Source of the DNA: Melastoma dodecandrum
Taxonomy: Eukaryota > Streptophyta > Magnoliopsida > Myrtales > Melastomataceae
NCBI GenBank assembly: GCA_029817715.1
Contig: JARUPY010000537.1
Location: 1,116,001-1,180,000, forward strand
Length of the DNA stretch: 64,000 nt
Direction: 5' to 3'
The notes under the pieces are model-generated. The model was not told the DNA's origin. It worked only from the letters and a program-made list of their open reading frames with translations, and did not search any database. Positions 1-11,159 of the stretch are shown piece by piece; within the stretch, counting starts at the first letter, position 1, and each line of letters starts with the position of its first letter. The position numbers were made by a program, and so were the translations under genes.

Positions 1-2
1 CC

Positions 3-2945
3 AACCTGGAGATCCAGTCCACAGAACCAGAATCAGAACCACATACTCCCTTTGTGGCAGCTACCAGTATTCTACCACATGTCAAGGTACAAATCTACTT
101 TTCTAAGTACCACAGACCTGTTCAAGCAATCGCCTTTATTGACACTGGAGCAGCTGAAAGCATGATCAATCTAGCTATAGTTCCAGCAGAACTGTTGGTC
201 CCACAAGTGAATACCTACAAAGCAGCATCTGGAAAGAATTTCCAGACATTCTTAAGGACCAAACCAATGAGGATTATGCTCTTTCCTACATGCTCTATTT
301 CAGCAAAAATAGTGGCAACAGACCTACCAGGGAAAGACCTTGTAATCGGATGGGATATACTCCATCAACTCCATAGCCTCAGACTCCTTGCTACTGGCAT
401 ACGACACAAGTCAAGTTTCAAGCCTTACACACACCAGAGCAGAATGTACTCCATTCAACCAGTACAGCAAGCATTGGAATTATTCAGACCATCTTTTGCT
501 TCAGACCACCAAGACTTTCTGACCAAGTGTTCACATCCTCTATGAACGAATCCAAAGTTCTTCATCAAACTTCCCTTCAAACAAAATGAAGATGTGAATC
601 CCACAAAAGCCAGTCATCCAGGTATGACCCCCGAGGATTCAAAGTTAGCTACTGCTGAATGCAATTCACTTCTACAACAGGGATTAATTGAGCATTCCAG
701 CTCATCATGGGCATGCCAAGCTTTTTATGTCAACAAAAGAGCAGAACAGAACCGTGATAAAAATCGATTGGTCATCAACTACCAACCATTGAATCACTTC
801 TTACAAGACATCAAGTTCCCCATACCAAATAGAACAGCTTTGTTCTCCTCACTTTCAGAAGCCAAGGTATTCTCCAAATTTGACCTCAAAAGTGGTTTCT
901 GGCAGATAGGTGTACATCCAGATGACAGATGGAAGACAGCTTTCTGGAAACCAAATGGTCACTACCAATGGAAAGTGTTACCATTCGGCTTAAAGACAGC
1001 CCCATCATTATTTCAAGATGCCATGATAAGTATTTTTGAGCCCATACAATCATCTGCACTCATTTATATTGATGACATCTTACTCTTCAGTAAAGATGAG
1101 AGTTCACATGGACTTCTACTCAAAGAGTTTGCACAGATTGTTCAGAATTTTGGAATTATGCGATCAGAAAAGAAAGTTCAACTTTGTACATCGACAATTG
1201 AATTTCTAGGAATGAAGATAGCAGATGGACAATACTACCCAGGACCACACATTGCTCAAGAATTGCTAAAGTTTCCAGACTCATCATTAACCACCAAACA
1301 GGTTCAACAGTTTTTAGGGATCGTGAATTATCTTAGAGATTTTGTTCCAGAAATCAGCAGGTACACCAGCCCATTAGAGGCTCAGCTTAAAAAGCATGCA
1401 TCTCCATGGGGAGATCAGCAGACCAGCTCTGTCAGATATTTAAAGAAGAATCTTCAAAACTTGCCCCCTTTACAGATTCCATCCAATGGAACCAGGATCT
1501 TACAAACAGATGCGAGTAACGAGTTCTGGGCAGCCATTCTTCTAGAAGAGACTAATGAAGAAAGAAAGATTTGTGCCTACAAATCAGGGAAATTCAGTAA
1601 TGCTGAACAACACTACTACTCAGGTCTCAAAGAAATTCTTGCGGTCAAATACGGGATCAAGAAGCTAGAATTCCACTTAATGGGACATCACTTCATCAGC
1701 GAAACAGATTTCAAAGCTTTCAACTCCATGATGAATCTCAACCCTAAGAAAGTCCCAAATGCTCAGCTCTTGAGACTATCCCAGTGGTTTTCACAATACT
1801 CATACGAGGTCAGACATATCAAAGGAACATCAAATGTAGTAGCAGATTTCCTCTCCAGACCCTTTGATACAGTCAATCCACAGATCCTTGAGTATCCCAA
1901 ACTTCAAGCAATGTTTACTACTCACATCCAGAGTAAACCCAGAAGAAATCAGAAATACTCTCTGCCTCCAGAAATTCACAAATGGAATGAACTCTTCAGA
2001 CATGACTATGTTATGGAAATTTTGTCTCAGCCATATCTCCAGATGCATTATTATTTGAAACAAATTTTCAGACAATATGGACAGCTATTCTTTCCAAGAC
2101 TTGGACTCCATCCAACCTGTCCATACTTACACTTATTTCCAGTCACACCAGCTGATAGATTTCCTGAAGAACTAAAATGGTTCTTTTGGTATTTCTTCCA
2201 TGCACATACAGTAGCTTTAGAATTTCCAGCATCAGAAATGCTCCAGTATATTGAGACACTTGGAGAGTTATCCTCCTATTCTCCTTCGAGCCATCCACAT
2301 GCTCACTTAGCAGAAGTTCTTAATTGGTTCGCCCCCTTATCCAAATGGAAAGTTTGGTTTGAAGAACAAACCTACAGATTTCAGAAATGGCCAGAGCTCA
2401 CACCATACACCATATACCTCTTCCACAGAAATTGGCATTACGACAACGAAGTAACCTCCTTGGTTGCCATCAACACAGTTGATCACTTTGCCTGCCTGCC
2501 CTATTCATTTGCCGTACATTTTGGACATTATGAAGTTGATGAGCAGATACCCCATTCATGGGAAATTCCACCTGAAGCCCAAAAGTCACAGCAGAATGAT
2601 ATGATCCACAGCAGGACGTGTCTTACTAACAAATTTTTTGAACTTAATGCTATGCTTCCTTTAACAGGTGAAGAATTGTTGATCCAACAAATTGCAAGAG
2701 ATGACATCAACCAAACATGGTGTCTATTCCAAGCCCTGGAAGACTTTGTACAAGAACAAATTGATTGGGATATAGTTGCTGAAGACATAATCCAAAACCT
2801 CAATCTTTCAAGCCCAAGCCATACATCAGAACCATCAGGCCCAGGATCTACTTCAGGCCCAAAACAAAAGACTTCAAGACAAAAGAGACTGTCGGCAAAA
2901 AATTCAGACCCACATGGAAAGCGACCAAAGCACTTTGAAGACTAA
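3..2945 (+). pseudogene. Caulimovirid polyprotein: aspartic protease, reverse transcriptase, RNase H, one in-frame stop
   Basis: The frame is open from the window edge and broken once, by a TGA at 543-545; the same frame continues to the stop at 2943-2945. The protease motif IDTGAAES lies near 140-170. RT follows, with SKFDLKSGFWQIG for the first catalytic Asp and YIDD at about 1065-1076, and both look intact. RNase H follows, with TDAS near 1507, a Glu in SGLKEILAV and an Asp in SETDFKAF, ending near ADFLSRP (about 1850). About 350 further residues have no domain I recognise and finish in a Ser/Pro/Lys-rich basic tail. The enzyme part would copy the viral RNA into DNA. The nonsense codon between protease and RT means this copy cannot make the full polyprotein. 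Confidence 0.85.
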
Positions 2946-3109
2946 CAATAGTTCCTTCAGCCGCCCATGTGAAGATAAGGTCGGCATACCAAGAAAACAA
3001 ACCTTTTGACAAATGTGCCACCACCTTTAGTCATTTTCATCTTTTTGACTAAGAATAGTGTAAAACCTCGTGGCTCAACCACAGCCAAGTTTTAGTATGC
3101 AACTCGGTG

Positions 3110-3117
3110 TATAAATA
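3110..3117 (+). promoter_or_regulatory. Pararetroviral TATA box
   Basis: TATAAATA lies about 165 bp after the polyprotein stop, in the expected place for the full-length RNA promoter of a caulimovirid. Transcription would start some 30 bp further on and give a long, AT- and CU-rich leader before the next ATG at 3724. Promoter activity is inferred from position and motif only. Confidence 0.6.
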
Positions 3118-3723
3118 GATACCCCTTGTAACATAGAGAGGCAGAGGAGAAAAAACACTTATCAATACAATCTTATTTTCTCCCATCCATGAGCCACTAA
3201 ACACATCTGGGCAATAACCTAAGGGCAAGGAAGGTATCTAGTTCTCTCAACTCTCAAGGACCTTTCTATCTTCGATAAACCCAAAAACATCCAGAAAATC
3301 CCAAAATCCCAAAAACAAGTTTTGATATTACTCTTGTTTTGCTGATCCCAACGAATTCCTTTTATTTAGTTTGATGTTTATTCCTCAACTTCTTAGAGAA
3401 ACTATTCTCCTATTTCTCATCATGGTTTTATATTCCCAGTTTTCCAGCTTATATGTTTTACTGTTTATCATCACCCTCTATCTTCTTCAGTAAGATCTGT
3501 GTTTTCTTTTGAATAGGCAATCCTTCTTCCACAATCGTTTAAAGTTTTGCGATATTGCTACGACCTTGTTTACTCCAAGTTTTCTATCATGAAAAGATTG
3601 TTTGCTAAGTATTGTTAACTTGGTAGAGTTCTATCAGGACCGTAAAGCTATCTACTTCGCCACCAGTGCCACATAGCCAGGAAGGGCTGCTCGGCCGCAG
3701 GCTTGATATTGATAGTAGGCAAG

Positions 3724-4095
3724 ATGAGACCTCCCCCAAGAAAGCAATGTTTTACTAAACCTCCTTTTCCTGATTGTGAAATCCTGCGTAGCCATTTTCT
3801 TAGCATACGTCGTTATTACGGCGAGCCCCTATGGAAGAAAAAGAAAACCCTTCAAAGGATTAAACGTCTTTTGTCTAGACTCGATCATTATATCGAGTAT
3901 AAATCCAGAAGGTGTGTTCTTTGCTCTGTTAATTCTCAACTTTTACATTTTGAATGTATGGAGCCAGGTCAAGAATGGGTCTACCTGAATTCATGGGAAC
4001 TATGTTCCGAATGGATTAAGCTCCGCAAGCATGTCCAGTACCGCAAATATCTTGCTTGGTACCTTAAGTGGCTTTTATATTTATCCAGTATGTAA
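3724..4095 (+). CDS. Hypothetical 123-aa frame after the pararetroviral leader
   Basis: This frame starts at an ATG roughly 580 nt downstream of the expected viral RNA start, where the first large viral ORF would begin. It is rich in Arg, Lys, Trp and Tyr and contains a CVLC pair near its middle. I recognise no domain. It ends in a stop shortly before the AT-rich tail of the segment. It may be the truncated 5' end of the viral ORF that follows the leader on the circular genome, or a chance frame. Its position is the main support. Confidence 0.35.
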   Translation: MRPPPRKQCFTKPPFPDCEILRSHFLSIRRYYGEPLWKKKKTLQRIKRLLSRLDHYIEYKSRRCVLCSVNSQLLHFECMEPGQEWVYLNSWELCSEWIKLRKHVQYRKYLAWYLKWLLYLSSM

Positions 4096-4299
4096 AGAGT
4101 CATTTCCCTATCCTTGTATAAGTCATATATCCTCTTGTGATCCTGTTCTCTGTTTAGATTCAACTTGGTTTGGTTTGGTCTTGTATCCTTTCAATTAGCT
4201 TCCGCCTCCTCTTGTAAAGTTGTCTCTAAATCAGCAGTATTATAAAATGGATGAGGATGTCTTGTGACTGAGGTGATGGTATAAATACTAGAATAATCA

Positions 4300-4327
4300 A
4301 TTCATTTGCCATACATTTTGGACATTA
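4300..4327 (+). repeat. 28-bp copy of a polyprotein segment (2503-2530)
   Basis: These bases match 2503-2530 with a single mismatch, in the same orientation. They lie outside any continuous viral reading frame, so this is a scrambled viral fragment or junction footprint at the right limit of the integrated segment. Confidence 0.7.
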
Positions 4328-4329
4328 AT

Positions 4330-5560
4330 GGCTACGCAAGATAACTTGATAATTAATTTAAATAACTATAAAAATTAATAAAAATTATTGTAATTCCCAT
4401 ATTAATTCATATCATTATTAGATATTAATTTTTTGACAATCAAATTAGTGAAAATTTAATAAAATTTGAGACTGAGATATCTCTAAATAATTGTAAATAA
4501 ATTATAAGAAAATATTTAAAAAATATGAATATTAACAAAGACACGTTAGCTATTATTACTGCTTTTTAGAAAAATATAATAACAAATTTAGAGATTTTTT
4601 TATGTTTTGGTTGAAAAAAACACTATAATTTATGCGGTCAGTGAAGAAATATTATCATGAGTATTTAAGAAAACTAATGTTTTTGTCAATATTTTATCCA
4701 CAAAACTTGAAATTTTTCATTTTTATTTCTTGAAGTATTTTCAAAGAAGAAAGACATATCTTAGCAAGAGGATGGTGAGCGAAGGTTACGAGTTGTTCTC
4801 ATGGATGGACGTAAAGAGAGCTCAAAACTACTTCTGTTGGCAATGATGTAAGAAAGTTTGAATTAAATTCAAATAATTAAAAGTATAAATAAATTAATTA
4901 AAATACTTAATTAATAAGAAATTTTTAAAAAGTAATTAATAACCTAATTTCTTAAAAAGTCTCTAAAACATTAAATAAATTTTTAACAATGTTAATAAAG
5001 TAAAAAAAAATTATTTAATAAAATATTATAATGTTCATATGATCTATTTCTATGAAATAGTATGACATTTCATCGAAATAAAATAGAATAGTCAAAAATT
5101 TATAAATAATAGTTTCACCGATATTAATGTTAAGTACTTTTATTTAGGTAGTTGACAAAAATAATTAAATACGGCTATTTTTTTAAATAATTACCATAAT
5201 AATTTTAAATCTCAATTAATTAAAATTTAGAAAAAGCTATAAATTCATACTCAAACTAAAAATAAATATTTAAATTTTAAAATATTACTAAAATATATCA
5301 ATTTAGCAGTTAAAGCAACTAAATAAAATTCGGTTGTAAAAACTGTTCCCAACAAAGAGAACATTTTTTTCTGAAAATTTGAATAATCGTATATATATTA
5401 TCAATTTTATTTTTGCTAAACAAATGTTTTATTAAACTCAGGATTGTTCTAATACTGATAAATAATTAAAATTTAAAATATGTTGTTGTAATTCTTAGAA
5501 ACATTTTAGAAAAGTTGAAAAACATATAAAATATGTTATTATAATTCTCGACAAAACAGA
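4330..5560. other. AT-rich intergenic stretch, no gene seen
   Basis: This stretch is dominated by A/T runs with stops in every frame. No domain, tRNA, repeat unit or terminal repeat is recognisable to me. Confidence 0.6.
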
Positions 5561-5562
5561 GC

Positions 5563-5695
5563 CGGGTCATGCTTGGATCTGGGCTCGAACCCAGTAATAT
5601 TTTATTCGGGCCGGCTGGGATAGGTGGTGCTCGAGCTCGTCCGGCTTGGATTGCTGGTGCTCGAGCCCAGCAGTCGCGACTCATTAATACCCCTA
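5563..5695. repeat. GC-rich hAT-end-like fragment
   Basis: An island rich in GCTCGAG motifs sits in AT-rich DNA. Read on the minus strand it starts TAGGGGTATTAATGAGTCG, resembling the TAGGGGTGAAAATGAG terminus of the hAT element at 33817-35177. It holds two imperfect copies of a 30-bp unit built around GGTGCTCGAG. Only one end is visible, so it is at most a truncated element. Confidence 0.35.
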
Positions 5696-5699
5696 GTTA

Positions 5700-8600
5700 T
5701 GGTCTCAACCAAATGGAACATGTTACCTTCTGGCGAATGATTGAGTCCGAACGATGTCCAACATCAAGCGAACATTGGAACTCGGCAATACTCCTAATCA
5801 AGTGAGCGATTATAATAGGTTGTGATCTTCTGAGCAATGGGAGAAGTTCAAGCGATGGCAACTGGTCATGGTAGGTGAAAACGAGAGGATCTCTATGTAT
5901 AAATTCTAGGTCTATCTATAGGCTCATTCTTGTCTAAGATCCTATGGCCTAAAATTTTCAGTAGGAAACATGTCAATCCACTTTTCTTTAAAACCCTCTT
6001 GAGGCAGAAATGTGCTTCTACTTGAACTTTTGGAATTGAAATACTGTAATGTGTGTCTACCAACACTTTTGGAATTGAAAGTGAGACATGACTAACTCTA
6101 AAAGACTCATACATATGCGACAGAAGTTAATTTCCAAGGCGGTTTCTTCAAGCTTTCTTTAAATTCAAGTGATAATAAATTTCATCGCCATAATTCACAA
6201 CTCAATTGTTGCGCATAACAACTTCAGGTCGCTGGACATACCATAACTGTTTCGACGCGCTTATAGTAAATCTTAAAGCTCGCTCCTACCCTATCAAGAT
6301 GATGATCGTTAGATCATCGGGACGCTATTTTCAGTTGTGGTTTAGCATTAGGTTCTTGGGATGGTGTGAGACTCCGCTCAAGGACGAACGTTCTCAGAAT
6401 AATTGGTCAAGAAAATGATGTATTAAATGGAATCGACTGAGGGTCCTCAATCGATACTTTATTGAGTATATCATTCGGGTGTCTTTTGGAAACCAACCCA
6501 TTCCTATTGGCAGTTAGCTCATTTTCTGATGTAGACATTTTACACCACAGTCGGGATTCTCCCTGCCTTGTTAAGGACACATCAATCGATTCGACCGGTT
6601 GTTACTTCATGTGTGTCGACTATAAGTCTGACTAGGTAAACTGTATTCACATATCCTCCCAATGACTGATTGAATCTAGGGCATGTTCACATACCAAGAG
6701 AAAATAACACCAATAAGTGATTTTGGAAAAAGCCATAATTTCCAAATACATTAGCTGCCGCTTCGACCGTTTAAAGTGTGAAGCTAGTGATATGCTTTAT
6801 CGGAGATGTCCCTTCTTCTTCTGAGGTTCGAGGGACATCAAGAACCTGGTACCCTCTCGAGGGAATGGATAGTCTCTGCATATGGCTTATGAATATGAGG
6901 GCTATATTGTTCTACCTCAGCCCATTTGTTCATCACATGGATCATCTTTCTATCATTCGGGTAACATATTCCCTCATATCAGCAATGCCACTGAACTGCT
7001 TGGCGTTGCCACCCAGTTAGCAGCCCATAGGGTCTTATTCTTGGAGAGTTCTCTTCAAATTTAGGAGGCATACATCAAAAGCTCTCACGTCTCTGGTGTA
7101 GAAGCTCATAGTTTAAAAGAGGGTTAAAAGTTACTTATAGAAAAAAAGAGGATTAAAAGTTTAAAACTACTTTTACGTAAAATTCAGCATTAATTCTTTT
7201 AAAATATCATCATCAAATACTTTTCTTACTGTTTTAGCTCTAACTAACAGTAAATCAAATACCCGATTAATTGAATGAAAACATAAAACATAAAATCGAG
7301 ATAATGGCATCTCAATAAAACAAACATCTTTATAAAAATTGGGTTAAAAGAAAATTCACTGTTTATTTACCCTGTAAAACTTTAGTATGATGTTTAGATA
7401 CATAGATGTTCACGTTTTTTAAATTCAAATTCTATAAGATTTTTAAAATTTTAGCATTTAGACTTGAATTTGGAATTCTAATCAATTAAGGAAGTTTTAC
7501 ATAAATTTGGGTTTTTTTTTTGTTTAGTGATTCAAGATGTTATATCCATTGATAAGCAACCCGACAACCTTTGAAGTACACGCTGCCATTGGTGTGGGTT
7601 CTGAGAAGGCCACAGTGAGAATCTACACAATAGAAGGTCGGAAAGCACGTGGTCTTCGTGCGCATTTTATTAAAGCTGCCGCCGAGAAAGTCACGGTCAT
7701 GATAAGGAGTCGAACCATTCATGCTTTCGGTAGAAGTTTGCATATATTTATACTCCCATTGTACTTTATAAAGGAAAAACGCCTTGGATGGGCATTTGTT
7801 ACCGAACCACTCTGATTATGTATCAAGTTGGTACTCTTACAGAGAGTATGAACACTTATCTTATAAGAACTAGTTGCTTAAATGAAAAAAAAAAGACATC
7901 GTATTCGTATTAAGAGACCTAATTCAAAGAACGTGATCACGTCGAACATTTCCTCATTGGGTCGTGTTCAATCTCACATATCTCAATTTGGGCCGTGCAC
8001 GTATATTATGTCCAGGACTATCTCGAATTCTTACATGTTTTTTCTATGTAATATAACCTGAGAAATCTTTTATTGCAGTGTGCGAGACATGACTATGTTA
8101 AATAGCTCTAGCATGAGGAAATGAATCAACAACACATTTTTGAGCCAAATTATATCTACGATGAATACCGTCATATAGTTCGCGCTAACTTTGCTCAATC
8201 GAATTATGAGCAGATCATGACATTGATATAAGTCCAAAAGTAAAATGGGCTGAGAGGTATGTAATTACAGTGCTATGAATTTAACTCTGGTTAACATATG
8301 TGAAACACGTGAGCTCCGACGATTTCCGGTTGAAATTAACGTCAGAAAACTTGGAGCGAGCTTCACAAAGCAAACCACAGAATGATTTCAAAGACAAACT
8401 ACAAATTTCGATGAGAGCAATGAAACGTGATTAAACTTGGTAAAAACGTATATCAGACATAATTGACATCTATTGGGATCCATTGCTGGAATTGTCTCTG
8501 AGAGATCTAATAAGATGGATGCAACGGACGGAGGAAGCATGATGGGCAGAACATAGGTATAAAGCTGTCTTCATTGTTCTGTAACTTGCAATGGATGCCT

Positions 8601-9000
8601 AAACTATTTCTTATTTGAATTTGGTATCGAGAAACTATGGAGATAGCTTTGTAAGTTCATACCGAATTTGTATCATACAATATGCTCTTGACATGAAAGA
8701 AACGTAGAGCGATAGTTAAGACCATGAACATAAGACAGAAGTTATAAACATAAACATAAACGAAAGCTAAATGAAAAATGTTACATGGGGCAAAGACGCT
8801 TTCAATGAATCGAAGATTCAATCATGGTTGTGACTATCGTGAAACATGCGCTTGAATCAATGGTGACAACGTTGGAATCAGCTATGCAAACCAAAGAATG
8901 AGTCCAAAAGCTAGTATCAAATTTCGGTTGGATCAATAAAACGTGATTTTCTAGCGTGAAAGCATGTTTTGACTTAATAACTATCTCTCTTCCTCAATAT
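5700..9000. other. Intergenic region without a recognisable gene
   Basis: Only short frames occur here; the longest is 92 codons at 7537-7815. Their translations show no motif, signal peptide or family resemblance that I can support. Composition is mixed, with AT-rich parts near 7130-7500. I see no clear repeat structure or RNA gene. Confidence 0.5.
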
Positions 9001-9060
9001 ATATGCATTTGACTCTTCACTTCTATTGTGTTCAGCACTCGAAATATCCACAAGAAAGAA

Positions 9061-9486
9061 ATGATCGTTGGGCGAGGCATTCCCATCTTGCAGCACGTAA
9101 TGATAATCATCTTGATTGTTGTCTTCTTCACAGGAAATGTGGAAACAGCTTTTGATGCGACCCTGATGTCAAGGATCTGCAACGGAAAAATATTTTCATT
9201 TTTTGATGATAGATTCGGTGTACCTAGTGATATATTAGATTTGGTTATCGCGGACACAGTGGGGATTCATGGCTCTGTTGTCAGCACCAAGATTAGTCAT
9301 TCCGGCACTCTCTACGGGGCCGCCTACTGCAGCGGGACTCTGACACTCCTGGATTGCAGTGGTTGTTTGGGCTCTGCCAAAAGTCTTCTCTTCGAGACGT
9401 GCAGCGGACATGGCGAGGGGGCTCAAGTTCACCTCAAGGATTGCGATCTCAGGTACGAAGCTTATCCTATAAGTGATGTGAGGTGA
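9061..9486 (+). CDS. Secreted cysteine-rich DUF26 (Gnk2-homologous) protein
   Basis: The frame encodes about 141 residues. The ATG at 9061 was chosen because a clear signal peptide follows: a charged start, then a run of Ile/Val/Leu/Phe ending near GNVETA. The mature part carries one DUF26 module with the hallmark C-x8-C-x2-C (CSGTLTLLDCSGC) and a later C..LRY motif, as in ginkbilobin-2-like antifungal proteins and cysteine-rich repeat secretory proteins. Such proteins act in the apoplast or at plasmodesmata; single-module forms are usually ginkbilobin-like. No kinase or second module follows; downstream DNA is the gene-fragment mosaic. It could be an intact small gene or the first exon of a lost larger one. 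Confidence 0.6.
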   Translation: MIVGRGIPILQHVMIIILIVVFFTGNVETAFDATLMSRICNGKIFSFFDDRFGVPSDILDLVIADTVGIHGSVVSTKISHSGTLYGAAYCSGTLTLLDCSGCLGSAKSLLFETCSGHGEGAQVHLKDCDLRYEAYPISDVR

Positions 9487-9789
9487 TTACCAAGTAATGT
9501 AATGTCCATGATATCATCGGTAAGAATAAAAAATATTGTCATAACCCAATTTCTAAAAATAACACCAAAGAAATCAAATAAAATCAAATAAAAGTGGGGA
9601 AACATAATATTGCATTGCAAAAAATAAAAAGGACAAAAAACTATAAAAAGGGAAGAAGGTTTAGACAAAAGAGGACACACACAGACAAGCACCGAGAGAA
9701 GAGTGAACAAAAAACAAAAGGCTTCGTCTCTCGGTTTTCTTGGTAGAAATTGCGTTAGGTCATATCCCAGCCGATCGAGCCTCCCCATG

Positions 9790-10425
9790 CATCGATTCGC
9801 CTACTTTTGAATTTTTTTTTATTTCTTACCAGCGACACAAACGCTCCAAAATCAGTACCAGAATAGAGCCACTCGTCATACTTTCCCAACTGCACGATCA
9901 TGCCTTCTCGCATCACCATGATCAGATTGATGTCGTGCAAGAAGTCGACTTGGTGACGAGCAGCACGGTCTTCTCTTTCAAGACTCCTCTCACGCGTTCC
10001 TTGAAGATCCCGGATCCCGTATGAGCATCAACAGCACTGAATACATCATCAAGGAGTTTGATCCCTAAACTCCATCATTTCGAGGTCCTTCTCCAAGCAG
10101 TAGACTCGGATGACTTCCTTATAGCGACCAACGTTCATCGGCAAGCCGAACAAGATGTTCTCCTCAATTGTCCCATTTTGTATCCATGACGTCTGAGCGA
10201 CGTACGCAGTCGATCCGCCAATCCTTATCTTTCTTGAGATCTTGTGCATCTCACCAAGAACCGAAGAAAGAAGAGAAGACTTCCCTGATCCGACGGTCCC
10301 AACGATCGCTGCCAGCTGTCCTTTCTTGACCTTGAAGTTGATATCCTTCAGAGTCGCTTCTTCGCTCTCATCGTCCCAGCTGAAAACCCCATCTTTCACG
10401 TGCACAGAGACGCCATCTCGCCAAA
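9790..10425 (-). pseudogene. ABCC (MRP-type) transporter fragment, first nucleotide-binding domain
   Basis: Read on the minus strand, the fragment resembles NBD1 of a plant ABCC transporter: [14 protein letters not shown], then a Walker [10 protein letters not shown], then [20 protein letters not shown] (Q-loop region) and EKDLEMMEF. The sequence then jumps to a Walker B-type [15 protein letters not shown] and on to a [12 protein letters not shown] tail. The stretch that should carry the LSGGQ signature is deleted, and a small deletion removes the region around the H-loop (THQ). ABCC pumps move glutathione conjugates and other organic anions across membranes, but this piece lacks all transmembrane segments and most of the protein. 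It is a dead fragment, antisense to the neighbouring GDSL piece. Confidence 0.8.
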
Positions 10426-10499
10426 GGACAACTATGCGTCGGAGAGGAGGGAGAAGCCGAGGGAGCAAAACCAGAAGGAGAATTCCAGGATCTTGTGGC

Positions 10500-10960
10500 A
10501 AATCAGGCATGGGGCTCGACGACCTCACCAACTATGGATTTGGTGTTCTCAGCATGAACAGACAATTGGATTACTTTGACGAGGCCTTGGCAAGGATCCA
10601 AAAGAGGATAGGGTTCACGGAAGCTCGTAGGATCATCGCCAACGTGGTTTTCGTGATTAGTGCAGTAACCAACGACACGCTGTTCAGCATGTACGACTTG
10701 CAAACGAGAAGGCTGGAGTATTCCTTTGAGACCTACCACAACTCGTTGATCAGCAGACTCAATTCCTCCATTCGGAGGCCGCACAATGCTGGAGCACAGA
10801 AATTCCGGTGGTCGGACACTCACCTATCGGGTGCTTGCCGGTACAGGTGACGGTGGGCAGCCTCTTCCCAAGCTTCCACATGCTGCAACGTTGGTGAATT
10901 GCCAGTCAGAACCATGATGCTGCCTACTTTTCGGTGTGCCCAGCGAATCCCCGGGTGCGT
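10500..10960 (+). pseudogene. GDSL esterase/lipase fragment
   Basis: The translation matches the middle of plant GDSL lipases: [15 protein letters not shown], a run like EEARRIIANAVFVISAGTND (here TEARRIIANVVFVISAVTND), then TRRLEYSFETYHNSLISRL and HNAGAQKF. After a frame change comes QVTVGSLFPSFHMLQR, followed by an in-frame stop. The catalytic GDS block and the C-terminal DxxH are absent. GDSL enzymes are secreted acyl hydrolases; this fragment starts and ends abruptly and cannot fold as one. It abuts the antisense ABCC fragment on the left and a protease fragment on the right. Confidence 0.75.
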
Positions 10961-10999
10961 ATGATAAGAGCTTGGTCTACAAGATTTTTGGTGGTTGAC

Positions 11000-11140
11000 T
11001 TCGCAGCCAAGTGGATTCAAACACTCAAACACTTTACCGTTTCCGAGCTGTTAAATGGTGGGGAAAGGCAATACCAATGCAGGAGGTGCTACCAAAAAGT
11101 TCGGGCGCTGAAGCAGCTCACAGTTCACAAGCGAAGCAGC
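11000..11140 (+). pseudogene. Ubiquitin-specific protease (UBP) fragment
   Basis: About 45 residues resemble the finger region of plant UBPs (UBP23 or UBP20-like): LKHFTVSELLNGGERQYQC, a CRRC pair, then KVRALKQLTVHK. In intact enzymes this block helps coordinate zinc and precedes the catalytic His box. Neither the Cys nor the His box is present. It is a short captured or decayed exon within the gene-fragment mosaic. Confidence 0.65.
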
Positions 11141-11159
11141 TACAATGGAAGCTGCCTTT

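Larger units (their letters stand above)
1..4327 (+). mobile_element. Endogenous caulimovirid (pararetrovirus) segment, rearranged
   Basis: This is a degraded nuclear copy of a plant pararetrovirus. In order it shows a retroviral-type aspartic protease, reverse transcriptase, RNase H, a long C-terminal extension, a non-coding region with a TATA box, a leader of about 580 nt, and then a short new reading frame. There is no integrase and no LTR, which fits Caulimoviridae rather than a Gypsy element. The RT style and plant-genome residence suggest a florendovirus- or petuvirus-like member, but this is an impression, not a tree. The left end runs out of the window, so movement and coat protein regions are not visible. 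A 28-bp piece of the coding region recurs at 4300-4327, marking rearrangement and giving the right-hand limit used here. Confidence 0.8.

Noticed and set aside
2528..2803. 91-codon minus-strand frame
   Set aside because: It is antisense to the viral polyprotein and shows no domain; it is a shadow of the plus-strand codons.
3620..3650. Possible tRNA-Met primer site (TGGTA ... TATCAG) in the pararetroviral leader
   Set aside because: The two halves are separated by intervening bases and do not form a continuous primer match.
7537..7815. 92-codon frame in the intergenic region
   Set aside because: No motif, signal peptide or flanking gene structure supports it.
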